Assembly: GCA_009786185.1 (NCBI GenBank) | Contig: WQTS01000143.1 | Location: forward strand, 1-64,000 | DNA length: 64,000 bases | Reading direction: 5' to 3' | Source: Bacteroidota bacterium | GTDB lineage: Bacteria; Bacteroidota; Bacteroidia; Bacteroidales; WCHB1-69 | In this document: positions 37,896 to 47,464 of the stretch, in pieces | How positions within the stretch are numbered: position 1 is the first letter of the stretch | Layout of the letters: every line of letters starts with the position of its first letter | Position numbers and translations under genes: made by a program | The notes under the pieces: model-generated | What the model was told of the DNA's origin: nothing | What the model saw: only the letters and a program-made list of their open reading frames with translations | Databases searched by the model: none

Positions 37896-39149
37896 CTAAA
37901 AAACCGTCTCCACAACCTTCCCAAAAACAGAAATCCCATTAAAAGGCGTATTCTTCGATTTAGACATCATAGTCGAAGTATCAATCGCATATTCCTGTTG
38001 AAGCTCAGCAATGGCAAATTCTGCCCTCATCCCTTCTACAATTTTCCCTTTGTTAAGTCTCATTAACTCAGATGGATTGGTGGCCATCAATTTTACCAAC
38101 TGCGAAAGAGTTATAAAACCGCCTTTCACCAACTTTGTGTAACACAATGGAAAAGCTAACTCCAAGCCAATCATTCCGGGAGCGCCTTTTTCTTTGTCTT
38201 CAGCGGAATGTGGAGCATGATCGGTAGCAATGGCAAATACATTGCCGGCTTGCATCGCTTTTATTAATGCATCAATATCCTCTTGCGTTCTTAAAGGCGG
38301 ATTTACGCGGTAATGATTCGCACTTTCGCCGGTAGCAAAAATATGATGCGGCGCCACTTCGCACGTAACATTTAAACCTTTTTCTTGCGCATGGGCAATC
38401 ATTTCAATCGCCTCTTTCGTGCTCACATGACAAAAATGCAAATGCCCGCTATTCCCTTCTCCTTTCTCCCTTCTCTCTTCTCCGCTTATAGATTCGAACA
38501 GCCGCAAATCCCTCGCCGTCATCTCATTCTCTGCTTTCCGCATATCGGTGGCGCTGTATTTCGAGTCTTCGGCATGAGATAAAACAGTGATATTTTTTTC
38601 TTTACAAATCTCAAAAATCTGCTTCATAGTCGCATCATCTTGCACGCCTTTACCATCATCTGTAATAAAAAGTATTTCATTTTTTTTCAATGATTTCAGG
38701 TGTTCGATGTCGAAACCTTCTAAATCTTTTGTCATACTTAAAGTTTGGTTTACTGTAATTCCGCAAATTTTTTTGGCTCGTTTTTCAATTTCGCGCGCTT
38801 GTTTTATGGAGCTGCATACCGGACAAGTATTTGGCATTAAATTTACTGCGGTGTAACCTCCTTTGATGGCGGCTTCGCAACCGGTTTGCAAATCTTCCTT
38901 ATAAGTAAAACCCGGATCGCGAAAATGAGCGTGCAAATCGGTGAAAGCGGGCATAATTACTACATCTTCACCGGTAAAATCGCGCACAATCAAGTTACTG
39001 TTATAAAGACCATAGGCGCCCAGAATTTCAAAAGCGGGCTCATCAATAGTTTCGGCTACTTGGGTAATGATGCCGTCTTCTACAAGAATACAACCCATAA
39101 AATCTTGGGTATCATCTACAATGCGAATGTTTTTATAAAGAGTTTGCAT
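37896..39149 (-). CDS. pyrC: Dihydroorotase
   Basis: MPAFTDLHAHFRDPGFTYKEDLQTGCEAAIKGGYTAVNLMPNT; ATDHAPHSAEDKEKG. Confidence 0.95.
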   Translation of the reverse strand: MQTLYKNIRIVDDTQDFMGCILVEDGIITQVAETIDEPAFEILGAYGLYNSNLIVRDFTGEDVVIMPAFTDLHAHFRDPGFTYKEDLQTGCEAAIKGGYTAVNLMPNTCPVCSSIKQAREIEKRAKKICGITVNQTLSMTKDLEGFDIEHLKSLKKNEILFITDDGKGVQDDATMKQIFEICKEKNITVLSHAEDSKYSATDMRKAENEMTARDLRLFESISGEERREKGEGNSGHLHFCHVSTKEAIEMIAHAQEKGLNVTCEVAPHHIFATGESANHYRVNPPLRTQEDIDALIKAMQAGNVFAIATDHAPHSAEDKEKGAPGMIGLELAFPLCYTKLVKGGFITLSQLVKLMATNPSELMRLNKGKIVEGMRAEFAIAELQQEYAIDTSTMMSKSKNTPFNGISVFGKVVETVF

Positions 39150-39190
39150 AATAAAAGTTTTGGCGAAGGTATATGAAATTTTGAAAAATT

Positions 39191-39232
39191 GGCACGCAGA
39201 TGACGCAGATTTAACAGATAGACACAGATTTT
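39191..39232 (-). repeat. CTGCGTCATCTGCGTGC element copy E (inverted)
   Basis: GGCACGCAGATGACGCAGATTTAACAGATAGACACAGATTT. Confidence 0.85.
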
Positions 39233-39252
39233 AATTAAAAAATCGTGTTTCT

Positions 39253-40011
39253 TTGCGGAAAAATATAAATATTATGCAAGAAAATACGATTTATGGTTTT
39301 CGTCCTATTCTGGAAGCGATTGAAAGTGAGAAAACGATTGACAAAGTATTGATTCAAAAAGGTCTGCAAGGCGATTTATTCAAAGATTTGTTTATCAAAG
39401 TTCGACATCATAAAATACCGTTTCAATATGTTCCGGTAGAAAAATTAAACAAAATCACGCGAGGCAACCACCAAGGCGTGATTGCGTTTTTATCAGCCAT
39501 TGAGTATCAAAGTATTTTTGATATTGTGCCCACTATTTTTGAAGAAGGGCGTAATCCTTTTATCGTTATTTTGGATAAAATTACTGACGTGCGCAACATT
39601 GGCGCCATTGCCCGTTCAGCAGAATGCGCCGGTGTTGACGCAATTGTTTTACCCTTGAAAGGAGGCGCCCAATTGAACGACGATGCCGTAAAAAGCTCCT
39701 GCGGTGCACTGCTAAAGTTGCCTATTTGTAGGCACTCTAATTTAGTGGAAGTGATAAATTTTCTAAAAGAATCCGGTATAGAAATAATTGGCGTATATGA
39801 AAAAGCTAAGAAAAAGTACTATGATAAAGAATTTACCCAACCGGTATGTATTATCATGGGTAATGAGTATGAAGGCATTGCATGGGATTATTTGCGCGAG
39901 TGCAACGATTCGATAAAAATTCCGATGGTGGGGACGATTGATTCGCTTAACGTTTCCGTGGCTACAGGGATTGTGTTGTTTGAGGTGGTGAAACAGAGGA
40001 TAAAGGATTGA
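39253..40011 (+). CDS. rlmB: 23S rRNA (guanosine-2'-O-)-methyltransferase / SpoU family
   Basis: YGFRPILEAI; ILDKITDVRNIGAIARSAECAGVDAIVLP; IMGNEYEGI; SLNVSVATGIVLFEV. Confidence 0.94.
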   Translation: MRKNINIMQENTIYGFRPILEAIESEKTIDKVLIQKGLQGDLFKDLFIKVRHHKIPFQYVPVEKLNKITRGNHQGVIAFLSAIEYQSIFDIVPTIFEEGRNPFIVILDKITDVRNIGAIARSAECAGVDAIVLPLKGGAQLNDDAVKSSCGALLKLPICRHSNLVEVINFLKESGIEIIGVYEKAKKKYYDKEFTQPVCIIMGNEYEGIAWDYLRECNDSIKIPMVGTIDSLNVSVATGIVLFEVVKQRIKD

Positions 40012-40098
40012 TTTTTGCAAAAAAAAACTATCAAAAACATGGAGAATTCATTTTTTTCTATATCTTTGCGGATATGTTAACCCCTAAAAAATAAAAAA

Positions 40099-40821
40099 AT
40101 GATGAAAATGGTGAAATTTTTTATCCCGGTTATTGCTCTTGCAGTTTTAGTATCATGTGGCGAGAACCAGACAAAAATCGAAAAACACAGCAAAGTGCTT
40201 TCAAAAGAAGAACAAGCAAACTTGACGCCTGATATGGTGATCGAGATTCTTAAGAAAGGCAACGAAGAGTTCGTGCACAACGAGCTTACTGTTAGAAACA
40301 ATCCCGAGCTCATACGCGATGCTGCTAACGGACAATATCCGATGGCTGTAATTTTATCGTGCCTTGATTCTCGCGTTCCGGTAGAAGATGTCTTCCACCG
40401 TGCTATTGGCGACATTTTTGTTGCCCGCGTTGCCGGTAATATTGTAAATACCGATATTTTGGGAAGTATGGAGTTTGCATGCAAAGCATCCGGCGCTAAG
40501 TTGATAATGGTGTTGGGACATGGTGCATGCGGCGCTGTAAAGTCAGCTATTAGTAATGTAGAGCTTGGAAACATTACTGAAATGTTAAGTAAAATTAAAC
40601 CGGCTGTAAGCGAAAGCAGAGCAGAGTTTACCGGTGATGCAACAGCAAGTAACGCAGAGTTTGTGGATATTGTTGGCATAAACAACGTAGCATTAGCGGT
40701 TCAAGAAATTCGCGATAGAAGTCCGATTTTGAAAGAAATGGAAGACAAAGGCGAAATTAAAATCATTGGTGGATACTATGATATGCACACCGGAAAGGTT
40801 GAATTTTTCGAAAATATGTAA
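40099..40821 (+). CDS. Exported beta-carbonic anhydrase lipoprotein
   Basis: IALAVLVSCGEN lipobox; AVILSCLDSRVPVEDVFHRAIGDIFVARVAGN; MVLGHGACGAVKSA. Confidence 0.93.
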   Translation: MMKMVKFFIPVIALAVLVSCGENQTKIEKHSKVLSKEEQANLTPDMVIEILKKGNEEFVHNELTVRNNPELIRDAANGQYPMAVILSCLDSRVPVEDVFHRAIGDIFVARVAGNIVNTDILGSMEFACKASGAKLIMVLGHGACGAVKSAISNVELGNITEMLSKIKPAVSESRAEFTGDATASNAEFVDIVGINNVALAVQEIRDRSPILKEMEDKGEIKIIGGYYDMHTGKVEFFENM

Positions 40822-40853
40822 AAAAAATAGTTAGCAACAGCTGAGTCTCATAA

Positions 40854-40883
40854 TCTCATAACGGAGGTTATGAGACTTTTTTA
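40854..40883 (+). terminator. Rho-independent-type terminator
   Basis: TCTCATAAC-GGAG-GTTATGAGA-CTTTTTT; 9-bp perfect stem. Confidence 0.9.
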
Positions 40884-40899
40884 TATAATTTAAGCAAAC

Positions 40900-41916
40900 A
40901 TGCTATACACCAATCTCTCTGCCTTAAAAAGAAGAATAAACCAACTGAGCACCGATGCACAACCTTTTTTCTTTGTGATAAATTACGAACAAACAGAAGG
41001 TTACCTTGTTGAAAATCCGTTGAATCAGTTTGAAATTTTTTTTAAGTTTCCAAGGGTGACGCATAAGCCTTTCTTGTTCTCTCCAACCCGCACACCGCAC
41101 ACCGCTCACCGCACACCAATGGCTTCAAATGAAATTATCTTCAACGTCATTCCAAGCAAGTTTGAAACATACAAAAGTAAATTTGACAGATTACAAGAAT
41201 ATTTCAAAAGCCAAGAGATATCATTAGCAAATTTAACGGAACGAACTGAAATAGAAACAAATTTGTCGTTAGAAAGCATATTTGCTTTAAGCGAATCATT
41301 GTATCAAATTTATATTCCCAACAAATTTGTATGCTTTTCTCCTGAGAGATTTGTGAAAATTACTGACGGAATAATTTTTGCCAACCCCATGAAAGGAACA
41401 ATAGATGCCAATATTCCTAATGCAGAGCAAATTATATTGGAAGATCAAAAAGAAATTGATGAGCACAACAGAACCGTGAGCCTTTTAAGTGAGGAGCTAA
41501 GCGTAATTGCCAAAAATGTTCATACTGCACGATTTAGGTACATAGACAGATTAAAAACAAATAGAAAAGATTTGTTACAAGTTAGTTCGGAGATAATTGG
41601 TGAACTTCCTCCTGATTACACACAACATTTGGGAGACATTATTTTTTCTCTTTTACCCGCAGGCTCTATTACCGGAACACCAAAACAAAAAGCATTGGAA
41701 ATATTGCATAAAATAGAAGGCATAGAAAGAAATTATTACTGCGGAATTGCCGGTTATTTTGATGGCAAAGAATTGGATTCAGCCGTTTTAATTCGTTTTA
41801 TTGAGCAGGATTCCAATAAATTATATTTTAGAAGCGGCGGCGGAACTACGATTAACAGTATTTGTGAAAAAGAATATCAAGAAGTATTAAACAAAGTGTA
41901 TTTGCCTTTTATATGA
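40900..41916 (+). CDS. pabB: Aminodeoxychorismate synthase component I
   Basis: FSPERFVKI; PAGSITGTPKQKALEILHKIEGIERNYYCGIAGYFDGKELDSAVLIRFIEQ. Confidence 0.9.
   Translation: MLYTNLSALKRRINQLSTDAQPFFFVINYEQTEGYLVENPLNQFEIFFKFPRVTHKPFLFSPTRTPHTAHRTPMASNEIIFNVIPSKFETYKSKFDRLQEYFKSQEISLANLTERTEIETNLSLESIFALSESLYQIYIPNKFVCFSPERFVKITDGIIFANPMKGTIDANIPNAEQIILEDQKEIDEHNRTVSLLSEELSVIAKNVHTARFRYIDRLKTNRKDLLQVSSEIIGELPPDYTQHLGDIIFSLLPAGSITGTPKQKALEILHKIEGIERNYYCGIAGYFDGKELDSAVLIRFIEQDSNKLYFRSGGGTTINSICEKEYQEVLNKVYLPFI
41086..41117 (+). repeat. ACCGCNC heptamer tandem repeat in the pabB CDS
   Basis: ACCCGCAC ACCGCAC ACCGCTC ACCGCAC ACC. Confidence 0.9.
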
Positions 41917-42518
41917 AAAAGCCTGTTTTTGTTGAAACATTAAGAATTGAAAACGGAATTATTTATAACCTTGATATTCACCAAGAAAGAATGTATAAAA
42001 CCGCTTTCTTTCATTATGGAACGAAGCCGGAATTAAAGATAGATATGGCTGAAATCCCTTCACATTTACAAAAAGAAAGAATAAAATGCAGAGTTTTATA
42101 CGCTGATAATGTGATAGCTACAGAATATCACGCTTATCAAATAAAAAAAATCTGTTCCTTACAAATTGTAGAGGATAATAACATCGAATACAATCATAAA
42201 TTTGTGGATAGAAATGCTCTAAATAACTTGTTTGAACAAAGAAATGGCACTGATGACATAATTATTGTAAAAAACGGCAACATAACCGATACCTCATTTG
42301 CGAATCTTGTATTTGAATCTTTAGAAGGCGAGTTGTTTACACCCAAAACCTATTTGCTTGAAGGAACCAAACGAAAGCTCTTATTAAAAACGGGCATTAT
42401 TAAAGAAAAAACGATTACGGTAGATGACATGGCGTTATACAAAAAGATTTATTTGATAAATGCGATGGTTGATATTGGGGATGGAGTTTCGGTGGGAGTG
42501 ACTTCGGTTGGGTTGTAG
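41913..42518 (+). CDS. pabC: Aminotransferase class IV (aminodeoxychorismate lyase-like)
   Basis: FVETLRIENGIIYNLDIHQERM; IIIVKNGNITDTSFANLVFE; ATGA-type overlap with pabB. Confidence 0.85.
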   Translation: MKKPVFVETLRIENGIIYNLDIHQERMYKTAFFHYGTKPELKIDMAEIPSHLQKERIKCRVLYADNVIATEYHAYQIKKICSLQIVEDNNIEYNHKFVDRNALNNLFEQRNGTDDIIIVKNGNITDTSFANLVFESLEGELFTPKTYLLEGTKRKLLLKTGIIKEKTITVDDMALYKKIYLINAMVDIGDGVSVGVTSVGL

Positions 42519-42570
42519 TTTGAATGCCGTAACGAAAAAAGTGTACTTTTGCAAGTTACTTTTTACTAAA

Positions 42571-43422
42571 ATGGAACTAAAAACAGACTTATTTTTGGGA
42601 GACTGCCGGAAAGAATTAAAGAAAATTCCCGATAATTCTGTAGATCTAATTGTAACATCACCACCTTACGCAGACCAACGACAATCAACATACGGAGGTG
42701 TAAGCGTTGATGAATACGTTAAATGGTTTTTACCCATTTCTAAAGAACTTCTTCGAGTACTCAAACCTACAGGAACGTTCATTTTAAATATAAAAGAAAA
42801 AGTAGTTGATGGAGAACGAAGCACGTATGTAATGGAACTTATATTAGAAATGAGGAAACAAGGTTGGCTTTGGACAGAAGAATTTATTTGGCATAAAAAA
42901 AATTGTTTCCCCGGAAAATGGTCAAACCGTTTTCGCGATGCTTGGGAAAGGCTTTTGCAGTTCAATAAAAGTCGGAAATTTAACATGTATCAAGATGCTG
43001 TAAAAGTGCCGATTGGGAATTGGGCAAAAGGCAGGTTGAAAAACTTAAGCGAAACAGATAAGATTCGTGATAATTCAAGAAATGGTAGCGGCTTTGGGAA
43101 GAATATTTCTAATTGGGTTGGAAAAGAAACCGTATATCCAACAAATGTAATTCATTTAGCTACAGAATGTAGCAATAAAAACCACAGTGCTGTTTTTCCG
43201 AGAGAATTACCTGAATGGTTTATAAAATTGTTCACACAAGAATACGATACCGTATTAGATCCGTTTATGGGTTCAGGAACAACAATAGAAGTTGCTAATC
43301 GAATGAAAAGACACTCAATAGGAATAGAAATTATTTCTGAATATCATGATGAAGTAAAACAACAATTTGCCCCAGTAGAATATTTTTTAATGGAATCCGA
43401 AATAAAATATGGAACAAATTAG
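42571..43422 (+). CDS. Site-specific DNA methyltransferase (N4/N6, TSPPY type)
   Basis: DLIVTSPPYADQR; DPFMGSGTTIEVANRMKRHSIGIE; internal start MELKTDLFLGDC. Confidence 0.93.
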   Translation: MELKTDLFLGDCRKELKKIPDNSVDLIVTSPPYADQRQSTYGGVSVDEYVKWFLPISKELLRVLKPTGTFILNIKEKVVDGERSTYVMELILEMRKQGWLWTEEFIWHKKNCFPGKWSNRFRDAWERLLQFNKSRKFNMYQDAVKVPIGNWAKGRLKNLSETDKIRDNSRNGSGFGKNISNWVGKETVYPTNVIHLATECSNKNHSAVFPRELPEWFIKLFTQEYDTVLDPFMGSGTTIEVANRMKRHSIGIEIISEYHDEVKQQFAPVEYFLMESEIKYGTN

Positions 43423-44149
43423 TATAACAGAAGTTACAGATTATGTAGAAGCCAATATAGGCATATTTCATGAAAAACGTATAAAAAGCTTAGACAATTT
43501 GAAGTTGAGTAAAGTGCTAAAACGTAAAAACCCTTACTTGTTCAAAGCTAAATATACAACAACTTCAGAACAAATTATCAAAAGTATTGTTGATGCTCAT
43601 ATTTCTTCTAACGAAGAGACAATTTTTGGTAATTGGTTGGAAGGATTAGCAATTTTCATCAATGAAAAAGTATATGGCGGAAGAAAATCAGGGATTCCGA
43701 ATATTGATCTTGAGTTTGACAAAGATAATATGAGATATATCATCACAATAAAATCAGGGCCAAACTGGGGGAATAGCCGTCAAATTGCAAAAATGATTTC
43801 AGATTTTAAAACCGCCAAAAAAACATTGAGAACAAGTAATTCCCAACTCAATGTAGTAGCTATAAACGGTTGTTGTTACGGAACAGATAACAATCCTGAT
43901 AAAGGAGATTATTTTAAATATTGTGGCCAAGAATTTTGGTCATTTATTTCAGGAAACGAAAATCTTTATATTGACATCATTGAACCGTTAGGGCATAGGG
44001 CAAGAGAACGTAACGAAGAATTTTTAATCTCATATACGCAGATTATTAATAAATTTACTAGACAGTTTTCCAATGATTACTGTAATGATAACGGAGAAAT
44101 AAATTGGAGAAAAATTGTACAATTTAATTCAGAAATGACAAAAAGATAA
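43409..44149 (+). CDS. Type II restriction endonuclease, PmeII-like
   Basis: GNWLEGLAIFINEKVYGGRKSGIPNIDLEFDKDNMRYIITIKSGPNWGNSRQ; NGCCYG; GQEFWSFISGNENLYIDIIEPLG; overlaps the MTase. Confidence 0.85.
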   Translation: MEQISITEVTDYVEANIGIFHEKRIKSLDNLKLSKVLKRKNPYLFKAKYTTTSEQIIKSIVDAHISSNEETIFGNWLEGLAIFINEKVYGGRKSGIPNIDLEFDKDNMRYIITIKSGPNWGNSRQIAKMISDFKTAKKTLRTSNSQLNVVAINGCCYGTDNNPDKGDYFKYCGQEFWSFISGNENLYIDIIEPLGHRARERNEEFLISYTQIINKFTRQFSNDYCNDNGEINWRKIVQFNSEMTKR

Positions 44150-44151
44150 TA

Positions 44152-46977
44152 ATGCCAACACCCTTTTCCGAAGACCACCTCCGCATCGCCGGCGCACGAG
44201 AAAACAACCTGAAAAACATTTCTCTATCACTGCCGCAACAAAAATTAATTGTAATTACCGGCTTGAGTGGTAGCGGCAAGTCTTCTTTAGCATTCGATAC
44301 GATTTATGCCGAAGGGCAACGACGTTACATGGAGACTTTTTCTGCGTATGCCCGCCAGTTTATCGGCAATTTAGAACATCCTGATGTGGATAAAATTACA
44401 GGATTAAATCCGGTGATTGCCATCGAACAGAAAACGGTGAACAAAAACCCGCGCTCTACAGTGGGAACGATTACCGAAATTTACGATTTCTTGCGATTGT
44501 TGTATGCGCGATGTGCGACTGCGTATTCGTACGTAACCGGCGAAAAAATGGTCAGTTACCACGAACGAGAATTGTTGGATATTATCTCGAATAATTATAA
44601 AGGCAAAACTATTGCCATTCTTGCGCCGGTGGTACGCGGGCGCAAAGGACATTACAAAGAATGGTTTGAAAATATTAGAAAAAAAGGATTTACTAAAGCA
44701 CGCGTTGATGGCGAAATTGTATCGCTGTCGTTTAATCTTCAATTAGATAGATATAAAATTCATGATATTGATATTGTAATTGATCAATTTGAGGTGAAGG
44801 ATTCCGCATTGCCTCGTTTAACCAACAGTTTGCGTTTGGGATTGCAACACGGCAAAGGAACCATTGTGGTGTTAGATACAGCTACGGGCGAAACGCGAAA
44901 TTTGAGTCGACATTTGATTTGCCCAACTTCCGGCGTTTCGTACCAAGAGCCGGAGCCTAACACGTTCTCTTTCAACTCACCTTATGGCGCGTGCAACAAA
45001 TGCAGCGGCTTGGGCTACATCACCGAAATGGATTTGGAAAAGATTATTCCGGATAAAAAACTCTCTATAAATGCAGGCGGTATTGCGTTATTGGGAAGCG
45101 CCAAGTCATCTTCCATGTTTAAACAGCTGAATGCTTTAGCTGAAAAATTCAACTTCTCGTTAAACGACCCGATTGGCGATTTGAGCGAGGAAATTTTGGA
45201 CATTATTTTATACGGAACAAACGAACCTATTTATATAAAATCTGAGTTTACAGGACTTTCGCCGCAAAAAATTAATTTTGAAGGGATTGTCAATTTTATG
45301 AATAATTTTGATTTTGATTCGGCTCCGGCATCTTTAAAAAAGTGGATCAATCAGTTTATTAATGCTATTGAATGTCCAACTTGCCAGGGCGCGCGGCTGA
45401 AAAAAGAGTCGCTATGTTTTAAAGTCGGCGATAAGACGATTTCCGATTTGGCAATGATGGATATTTCCGATTTGGCGTTGTGGATCGCTTCTTGTCGTCA
45501 ATATTTTGATGATAAACAACAAATTATTGCACATGAAATTGTGCGTGAAATTGCAATGCGTGTTCAATTTTTAACCGATGTGGGCATTTCATATCTATCG
45601 TTAAATCGCTCGGCAAAATCGTTATCAGGTGGCGAGGCACAACGCATCCGGTTGGCAACACAAATCAGTTCGCAATTGGTGAATGTGTTGTACATTTTAG
45701 ATGAACCCAGCATTGGATTACATCAGCGCGATAATCATCGCTTGATAGAATCGTTGCAACATTTGCGTGATGCCGAAAATTCGATTATTGTGGTGGAACA
45801 CGATGAAGAGATGATGCGTGCCGCAGATTTTATTGTGGATGTAGGACCTTTTGCCGGCGAACACGGCGGAGAGATTGTCGCACAAGGAACCTTTGATGAT
45901 ATATTGAAATCCAACTCATTAACTGCAGAATATTTAACCGGAAAAAAACAGATTGTTGTACCGGAAACACGGCGCGCCGGAAACGGTAACCTTATCACTT
46001 TAGTAAACGCTACCGGCAATAATTTAAAAAATGTAACGGTTGATTTCCCATTAGGCAAACTCATCTGTGTTACAGGTGTTTCGGGAAGCGGAAAATCCTC
46101 GTTAATCAATGAAACATTATATCCCATTTTAAACCGTCATATTTATAGAAGCGAAAAAAAACCCTTGCCTTACGAAGAGATTATTGGTTTAGAGTACATC
46201 GATAAAGTTATTGAAATAAACCAACAACCTATTGGAAAAACACCACGCTCCAATCCGGCAACATATATCGGTGTATTTGATGATATCCGGCAACTTTTCG
46301 CACAACTACCCGAATCGAAAATTCGTGGCTACAAACCCGGGCGTTTTTCATTTAATGTTACCGGTGGACGCTGCGAAGAGTGTGGCGGTGCAGGTGTAAG
46401 AGCTATTGAAATGAATTTCCTACCGGATGTTTATGTTACTTGCGAAAAATGCAACGGCAGGCGTTACAATGCCGAAACGCTCGAAATTCGCTACAAAGGC
46501 AAATCTATTAACGATGTGCTGGAAATGGACATTGACACCGCGCTCGCGTTTTTTGAAGGCATCCCGTTTATTGTGCAAAAATTGCAAACGCTCGCGGAGG
46601 TAGGATTAGGCTATATTCGTTTGGGGCAGCCTTCTACCACACTTTCCGGTGGCGAAGCGCAACGCGTGAAGTTAGCCGCCGAACTCTCGAAAAAGGACAC
46701 CGGAAGCACGTTTTACATTTTAGATGAACCCACTACCGGCTTGCATTTCCACGACATCGCCATTTTATTGGATTTGCTCAACCGTTTTGTAGAAAAAGGG
46801 AACACCGTTTTAGTCATCGAACACAACATGGACGTTATAAAAATGGCGGACCACATCATTGACATGGGACCCGAAGGCGGTCGTTACGGTGGCGAAATTA
46901 TTACTACCGGAACACCGGAAGAGATTGTAGCACAGCGGAAAGGGTTTACTTGGGAGTATTTGCAACAAAAAAGCTAA
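44152..46977 (+). CDS. uvrA: Excinuclease ABC subunit A
   Basis: GLSGSGKSSLAFDTIYAEGQRRYMETFSAYARQF; LSGGEAQRIRLATQI; CEECGGAGVRAIEMNFLPDVYVTCEKCNGRRYN. Confidence 0.98.
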   Translation: MPTPFSEDHLRIAGARENNLKNISLSLPQQKLIVITGLSGSGKSSLAFDTIYAEGQRRYMETFSAYARQFIGNLEHPDVDKITGLNPVIAIEQKTVNKNPRSTVGTITEIYDFLRLLYARCATAYSYVTGEKMVSYHERELLDIISNNYKGKTIAILAPVVRGRKGHYKEWFENIRKKGFTKARVDGEIVSLSFNLQLDRYKIHDIDIVIDQFEVKDSALPRLTNSLRLGLQHGKGTIVVLDTATGETRNLSRHLICPTSGVSYQEPEPNTFSFNSPYGACNKCSGLGYITEMDLEKIIPDKKLSINAGGIALLGSAKSSSMFKQLNALAEKFNFSLNDPIGDLSEEILDIILYGTNEPIYIKSEFTGLSPQKINFEGIVNFMNNFDFDSAPASLKKWINQFINAIECPTCQGARLKKESLCFKVGDKTISDLAMMDISDLALWIASCRQYFDDKQQIIAHEIVREIAMRVQFLTDVGISYLSLNRSAKSLSGGEAQRIRLATQISSQLVNVLYILDEPSIGLHQRDNHRLIESLQHLRDAENSIIVVEHDEEMMRAADFIVDVGPFAGEHGGEIVAQGTFDDILKSNSLTAEYLTGKKQIVVPETRRAGNGNLITLVNATGNNLKNVTVDFPLGKLICVTGVSGSGKSSLINETLYPILNRHIYRSEKKPLPYEEIIGLEYIDKVIEINQQPIGKTPRSNPATYIGVFDDIRQLFAQLPESKIRGYKPGRFSFNVTGGRCEECGGAGVRAIEMNFLPDVYVTCEKCNGRRYNAETLEIRYKGKSINDVLEMDIDTALAFFEGIPFIVQKLQTLAEVGLGYIRLGQPSTTLSGGEAQRVKLAAELSKKDTGSTFYILDEPTTGLHFHDIAILLDLLNRFVEKGNTVLVIEHNMDVIKMADHIIDMGPEGGRYGGEIITTGTPEEIVAQRKGFTWEYLQQKS

Positions 46978-47021
46978 CCAAACAAAGAACAACATGAAAC
47001 ACAAATTATAATAATACGAAG

Positions 47022-47405
47022 ATGAAAAAAACAACCCTTAATCTTATACTCTTAGTTCTATTCATTCCTGTTTGTTTTCTATGCAACAGCTGTAAATTAA
47101 CTACTAAAAACACAGAGTTAATAACAGAAAACAGTCAGAACCTTGAGCAAGAAAACCCGTATAAAGATGCTGAAATCACCGCAGTGATTATTCCATCGGA
47201 AGAAAACACCTTTGGTTACGATATTTATGTGTATGGCACCATTCTAATTCATCAACCATCGCGTCCGGGGCTTTCAGGCAACAAAGGTTTTGCTACTGAA
47301 GAAGATGCACTGATAGTGACAGAGCTTGTTATCAAAAAAATGCGCAATAATGAAATGCCGCCAACGGTAACCACACAGGAATTACAGGAGTTGGGAGTAT
47401 TGTAG
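47022..47405 (+). CDS. DUF4907-like lipoprotein
   Basis: FGYDIYVYGTILIHQPSRPGLSGNKGFATEEDALIVTELVIKKMRNNEMPPTV. Confidence 0.75.
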   Translation: MKKTTLNLILLVLFIPVCFLCNSCKLTTKNTELITENSQNLEQENPYKDAEITAVIIPSEENTFGYDIYVYGTILIHQPSRPGLSGNKGFATEEDALIVTELVIKKMRNNEMPPTVTTQELQELGVL

Positions 47406-47464
47406 TTATTGCGTGTGTCATAAAATCTCTCTTTTTTTATATTTTAGCAGATATTTTTTATATT

